Source: Flavobacterium sp. Root901 (GTDB lineage Bacteria; Bacteroidota; Bacteroidia; Flavobacteriales; Flavobacteriaceae). From it: a stretch of DNA of 64,000 nt. Made by a program: the position numbers and the translations under genes. Positions 61,010 to 64,000 of this stretch are shown here, one piece after another. Each line of letters opens with the position of its first letter. Position 1 is the stretch's first letter. Below the pieces are notes generated by a model, which worked only from the letters and a program-made list of their open reading frames with translations, did not search any database and was not told the DNA's origin. The DNA lies in NCBI RefSeq assembly GCF_001429765.1, contig NZ_LMJB01000009.1:382302-446301 (forward strand). Reading direction: 5' to 3'.

Positions 61010-61816
61010 TTAAAAAGTAAACATCGCTTTTATATCCTGAACTTGAGCTTCAGCGCCTTTTTTCAATCTTTCGTCATACAAAGCATTGGCATCATTTCCG
61101 GCAATATATCGCAGTATATTTTTATTGTCAGTTGCAGCTTCATATATAATTTGAGCTACATCTTCTGCATTTGTATAATTCTCTAATTGTTCTGCGCTGT
61201 ATCCTTTACTGACTTCAGCAGTCAGTTTCTCATAAGCTTCGTGTTGTCCAACTTCCATAGAGCGGACAGCAAAATCAGTTTTCATACCTCCCGGCGCGAC
61301 AACTTTAACCTGAATACCAAATTGAGTTAATTCTGAAGCCAGGCTTTCTGAAAAACCATCGACTCCAAATTTTGTTGCACTGTAAACAGAACAAGTTGGA
61401 AATCCAATTAGTCCAAAAGTAGAAGTAACGTTTATAAAAGTACCGCTTTTTTTCTCACGAAAATGAGTCACAAACGCTTTTGAAATTCTGATAACACCAA
61501 ATAGATTCGTAACAATCTGACGTTCAATTTGAATTTCACTTAATGATTCTAATGCGCCAATTAATCCATATCCGGCATTATTCAGTACAACATCTACAGT
61601 ATATTTTTCTGTGATAGTTTTAATAGTTGAATTAATTTGTTCTGAATCCGTAACGTCAAGCGGCAGTACAATTACGTTTTTTAATGAAGTTAATTCTGTT
61701 TCCTTTTCAGGATTTCGCATTGTGGCAATCACCTGCCAGCCTCTGCTTTGAAATAGTTTTGCCGTTGATTTTCCTAAACCAGTTGATGCTCCTGTAATAA
61801 AAATTGTCTTTTGCAT
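61010..61816 (-). CDS. Short-chain dehydrogenase/reductase
   Basis: 268 aa. TGASTGLGKSTA, LNNAGYGL, VTSTFG and YSATK are all present; the SxxxYxxxK triad is intact. Lead gene of a three-gene operon SDR, ABM-like, AraC. Substrate unknown; quinone or aldehyde reductases of this size are common. Confidence 0.92.
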   Translation of the reverse strand: MQKTIFITGASTGLGKSTAKLFQSRGWQVIATMRNPEKETELTSLKNVIVLPLDVTDSEQINSTIKTITEKYTVDVVLNNAGYGLIGALESLSEIQIERQIVTNLFGVIRISKAFVTHFREKKSGTFINVTSTFGLIGFPTCSVYSATKFGVDGFSESLASELTQFGIQVKVVAPGGMKTDFAVRSMEVGQHEAYEKLTAEVSKGYSAEQLENYTNAEDVAQIIYEAATDNKNILRYIAGNDANALYDERLKKGAEAQVQDIKAMFTF

Positions 61817-61876
61817 TTTTAATTATTTTAAAATTATAATGCAAAGATCAGTCGAAGCAGGAACTGCTTTTAGCCG

Positions 61877-61900
61877 TTTTGGACAATTGATTAGCCAAAA
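61877..61900 (-). promoter_or_regulatory. Inverted repeat TTTTGG-N12-CCAAAA upstream of the SDR/AraC operon
   Basis: 6-nt arms (61877-61882 and 61895-61900) at 60-84 bases before the SDR start. The position and spacing suit an AraC-type activator site. Confidence 0.4.
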
Positions 61901-61916
61901 TGACGACAGTAATAAG

Positions 61917-62417
61917 TTATTCTTTTGTGAGTCTGTCTAATTCTTTTAATAAAATTGGCATTCTGAATTCTCCTGCCATGCTTTCTATTTTGTGAAATGC
62001 ATCTTCGAGCTCCATCCCAATAGAGGTAATAAATAATGGTTTTATACTGCTGCCTCTCAGTAAAGGTTTTTTATTTTTTTCAATACTAGCAAAATTAGTT
62101 TTGGCTACGCCAATAATCGGAATTTCTTTATTTAGTTTTTCATACAAGTGTCCGCCTAAACCATACTTTTTATCATCATCTAAATAAACAAATCCGTCTA
62201 CAATAATAGCTTCAACATTTTTTAAATTAATTTGATTTAATAAACTAATAATACAAGGCAATTCTCTTTTGTAGAATTCTCCCGGAATATATTCTTCAAC
62301 ATTATCAATTATTTCTGTATGAATTCTAAAATTTTTATTTTCACTCCAGTCTTCAAATACTAAGCAGACTGTTTTTGCTTTATTATCAAAATAATAAGTA
62401 TCGAAGGCTAAAATCAT
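61917..62417 (-). CDS. Endonuclease V-like protein, short
   Basis: 166 aa. Motifs match endonuclease V in order: AFDTYYF (Asp6), EYIPGEFYKRELP (Glu52), IIVDGFVYLDDDKKYGLGGHL (Asp74) and IIGVAKTNF. The usual HPR after VDG.G is replaced by DDDK, and the N-terminal domain of about 40 residues is missing. Endonuclease V cleaves DNA next to deaminated adenine (inosine). Activity of this divergent form is uncertain. First gene of the run is DUF4256 upstream. Confidence 0.75.
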   Translation of the reverse strand: MILAFDTYYFDNKAKTVCLVFEDWSENKNFRIHTEIIDNVEEYIPGEFYKRELPCIISLLNQINLKNVEAIIVDGFVYLDDDKKYGLGGHLYEKLNKEIPIIGVAKTNFASIEKNKKPLLRGSSIKPLFITSIGMELEDAFHKIESMAGEFRMPILLKELDRLTKE

Positions 62418-62431
62418 ATCTATTTATAATT

Positions 62432-62995
62432 TTAAACTCTTAAAGAACCACGAAAACCTCTTGCCGCATAATATGAATCTGCTCCATTATGATATACAAA
62501 AACTGTATCATAACGAAAATCAGAAAAAATTGCACCGCCTAACTTTCGAATATTATCAGGAGTCAAAATCCAGCTTGAAGTTTTAGTATCAAATTTTCCC
62601 AGTTTTTGAAGCGTGCGGTATTCCTCTTCATTCAAAATTTGAATTCCCATTTCAGAAGCCATATTTAATGCACTGTCTTTGGGTTTATTTTCTTTTCTTT
62701 TTTCTAATGCTTCATGATCGTAACAAACACTTCTACGTCCTTTTGGACTTTCAGATGAGCAGTCATAAAAAATATACTCTTTTGTTTGTTCATCAAAACC
62801 AACAACATCGGGCTCACCTTCTGTTCTTTCCATTTCATCAAGTGACCAAAGTTTTTCAGGATTAACCTTTAATTTAGCCTGAACCTTTTCCCATTCAATA
62901 TTTTGATGACGATGTTTATTATTTTCAAAACGTGCTTCCAAAACGATTAATAGTGATTGTTCCTGTTCTAATGATAATTTATTTTTTTGATTCAT
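62432..62995 (-). CDS. DUF4256-family protein
   Basis: 187 aa, no signal peptide. Contains the family core EGEPDVVGFDEQTKEYIFYDCSSESPKGRRSVCYD and the late FSDFRYDTVFVYHNGADSYYAARGFRG. Biochemical role not known. Ends 14 bases before the endonuclease V-like start, so they may be cotranscribed. Confidence 0.88.
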   Translation of the reverse strand: MNQKNKLSLEQEQSLLIVLEARFENNKHRHQNIEWEKVQAKLKVNPEKLWSLDEMERTEGEPDVVGFDEQTKEYIFYDCSSESPKGRRSVCYDHEALEKRKENKPKDSALNMASEMGIQILNEEEYRTLQKLGKFDTKTSSWILTPDNIRKLGGAIFSDFRYDTVFVYHNGADSYYAARGFRGSLRV

Positions 62996-63031
62996 CTTTC
63001 ACTTATTTATCCTAAAAATTTAAAATCATTC

Positions 63032-63625
63032 CTAATCATTTAATCCTTTTCCATCTAAGATATTTGGGATATTCTTCTCTACTCTTGCTTCTCTGGTTTT
63101 AGATTGCTTTGCCTGTGAAAAGTGTAAAAGATATGCTCTCTGCCTTCCGGGAGTGAGTTCGTAAAAAGCTTTTTGAAGATTTGGCATTTGATTTAGTTTC
63201 TTTTGAAATTCTTCAGCAACTTCAAACTCCGAAGTTTTTTTTAATTCCACTTTTAATCCTGCTTTTTCAACTTCAATTGCCTGATAAATATAGGTCTTCA
63301 GAATCTTTTTTAAATCAACAATTTCTTGTCGGTTAGTCAATCTTATTTGTCTTGCCGCTTGTACATTTTCAGATTGTTGTATCAAAATTGAATCTGTATC
63401 TTCCAACAAAGCTCCTTTAAAGAACAAAAAAGCGCAATAATCTTTAAAAGAATGAATTAAAACAATATTGTCACCCTGAAAAGTGTAACACGGAACTCCC
63501 CATTTTAACTCTTCATTCAATTCACATTCAAGAGCTATATTTCGCATTAAATTTAATTCTTCCTGCCATTTATTGGCTTTATCAAAAAAGAAATCAACTT
63601 TAGAATTCATATTAGCTTTTGACAT
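63032..63625 (-). CDS. YdeI/OmdA-type protein with DUF1801 domain
   Basis: 197 aa. An N-terminal DUF1801-like part (about 1-110: LKWGVPCYTFQGDNIVLIHSFKDYCAFLFFKGAL) is followed by the bacteriocin-protection (OmdA) tail at about 140-197 (FQKKLNQMPNLQKAFYELTPGRQRAYLLHFSQAKQSKTR). Members help Gram-positive and other bacteria resist cationic peptides; the role in Flavobacteria is not established. MNSKVD (residue 6) is an alternative start. Follows the 5S rRNA end by about 270 bases. Confidence 0.88.
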   Translation of the reverse strand: MSKANMNSKVDFFFDKANKWQEELNLMRNIALECELNEELKWGVPCYTFQGDNIVLIHSFKDYCAFLFFKGALLEDTDSILIQQSENVQAARQIRLTNRQEIVDLKKILKTYIYQAIEVEKAGLKVELKKTSEFEVAEEFQKKLNQMPNLQKAFYELTPGRQRAYLLHFSQAKQSKTREARVEKNIPNILDGKGLND

Positions 63626-63849
63626 CTTCGCTTTTTTAAAGTTATAAGAAGATTTGAACTTTAAAATTAAAACATTTTTTTGACTTCACCATCAGTATAA
63701 GAACTTCAAGAGATAAATAATATTTTTTCAGGAAAGTAGAATTACGCCTAAACCGTAGAAATAAGATTAAGGCTTTATTTAGTAAAATTGATACTTAATT
63801 ATTAAGAAAGAATAATTAGCTAATGTAAGGAAGTATAATTTCTATAAAA

Positions 63850-63877
63850 CAAAAAAACCTGTCTAGTAAAGACAGGG
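63850..63877 (-). terminator. Terminator of the rRNA operon
   Basis: 7-bp stem CCTGTCT/AGACAGG (63858-63864, 63870-63876) with a T run on the minus strand, 15 bases after the 5S 3' end. Confidence 0.78.
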
Positions 63878-63891
63878 TTTTTAAAAAGAAA

Positions 63892-64000
63892 GGCGACGAC
63901 ATACTCTCCCACATAACTGCAGTACCATCTGCGCAGGCGGGCTTAACTTCTCTGTTCGGGATGGGAAGAGGTGAGCCCCGCCGCAATAACCACCTTAAGA
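63892..64000 (-). rRNA. rrf: 5S ribosomal RNA (may lack a few bases at the window edge)
   Basis: On the minus strand it reads GGTGGTTATTGCGGCGGGGC, CACCTCTTCCCATCCCGAAC and GTGGGAGAGTATGTCGTCGCC, the canonical 5S elements. 23S and 16S genes should lie just beyond the window. Confidence 0.95.

Noticed and set aside
1..64000. CRISPR array, insertion sequence, integrase, toxin-antitoxin pair
   Set aside because: No regularly spaced repeats, transposase or recombinase motif, or toxin-antitoxin pair was found on either strand by reading.

Overview
The window looks like a Flavobacterium-type chromosome (Bacteroidota). It is AT-rich and carries a SusC/SusD pair, TonB-dependent receptors, an S46 dipeptidyl-peptidase and flavobacterial families such as DUF2490. 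Several genes have a TAnnTTTG -7 promoter element, and intergenic spaces hold many hairpin-forming repeats. Most of the window is ordinary core genome. The accessory interest lies at about 27-32 kb, 40.9-48.2 kb, 53 kb and 55.8-61.9 kb.

Layout. 0-4.9 kb: 3' end of a SusC-like receptor with its SusD lipoprotein, rlmB and a DUF2490 protein. 4.9-17.8 kb: mostly minus strand, with a rhomboid protease, rarA (plus), a radC-HAD-secreted protein operon, mpl, an S46 dipeptidyl-peptidase, obg, a CBS/CNNM membrane protein, adk and hpt. 17.9-27.1 kb: plus strand, with a sorbosone-dehydrogenase-like lipoprotein, a second TonB receptor, purK, purE, an M3 peptidase and a SanA/YdcF protein. 27.3-31.4 kb: an isolated DUF1842-like gene, then a GbsR/MarR-type regulator with three small membrane proteins and duplicated palindromic sites, an epimerase and an SRPBCC protein. 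31.6-40.2 kb: a UbiA-like membrane protein, gcvP, a KAS III-like enzyme, a methyltransferase, a glycosyltransferase and an MlaE/MlaF-type transporter. 40.3-48.1 kb: a long minus-strand run from a Crp/Fnr regulator through peroxiredoxin-like, YHS, DoxX, DinB, NRDE, ATP-grasp, LysE-like, M28 and SDR genes, ending with a four-helix-bundle gene broken by an in-frame TAG. 48.2-55.7 kb: acyl-CoA dehydrogenase, chalcone-isomerase-like protein, glutamate-type dehydrogenase, TonB facing ExbD/ExbB, and folC. 55.8-58.3 kb: tRNA-Val(UAC) followed by a 2.2-kb islet bounded by a 72/73-nt direct repeat of the tRNA 3' end and its terminator. 58.3-63.6 kb: SDR, Crp/Fnr and AraC genes, then an endonuclease V-like protein, DUF4256 and YdeI-like proteins. 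The window ends in a minus-strand 5S rRNA.

The strongest unexplained signals are: (1) a structured element of about 112 nt present twice in convergent gene gaps, with the long stem changed but still paired; (2) the tRNA-flanked islet with decayed genes and a degenerate cyclase-like protein; (3) a palindrome with identical 9-8-9 geometry before a GbsR-type regulator and again before its membrane-protein cassette; (4) a palindrome between a Crp/Fnr gene and the long thiol/ATP-grasp gene run. No CRISPR array, transposase, integrase or recognisable defence island was seen. All assignments come from reading motifs by eye; no database search was run.
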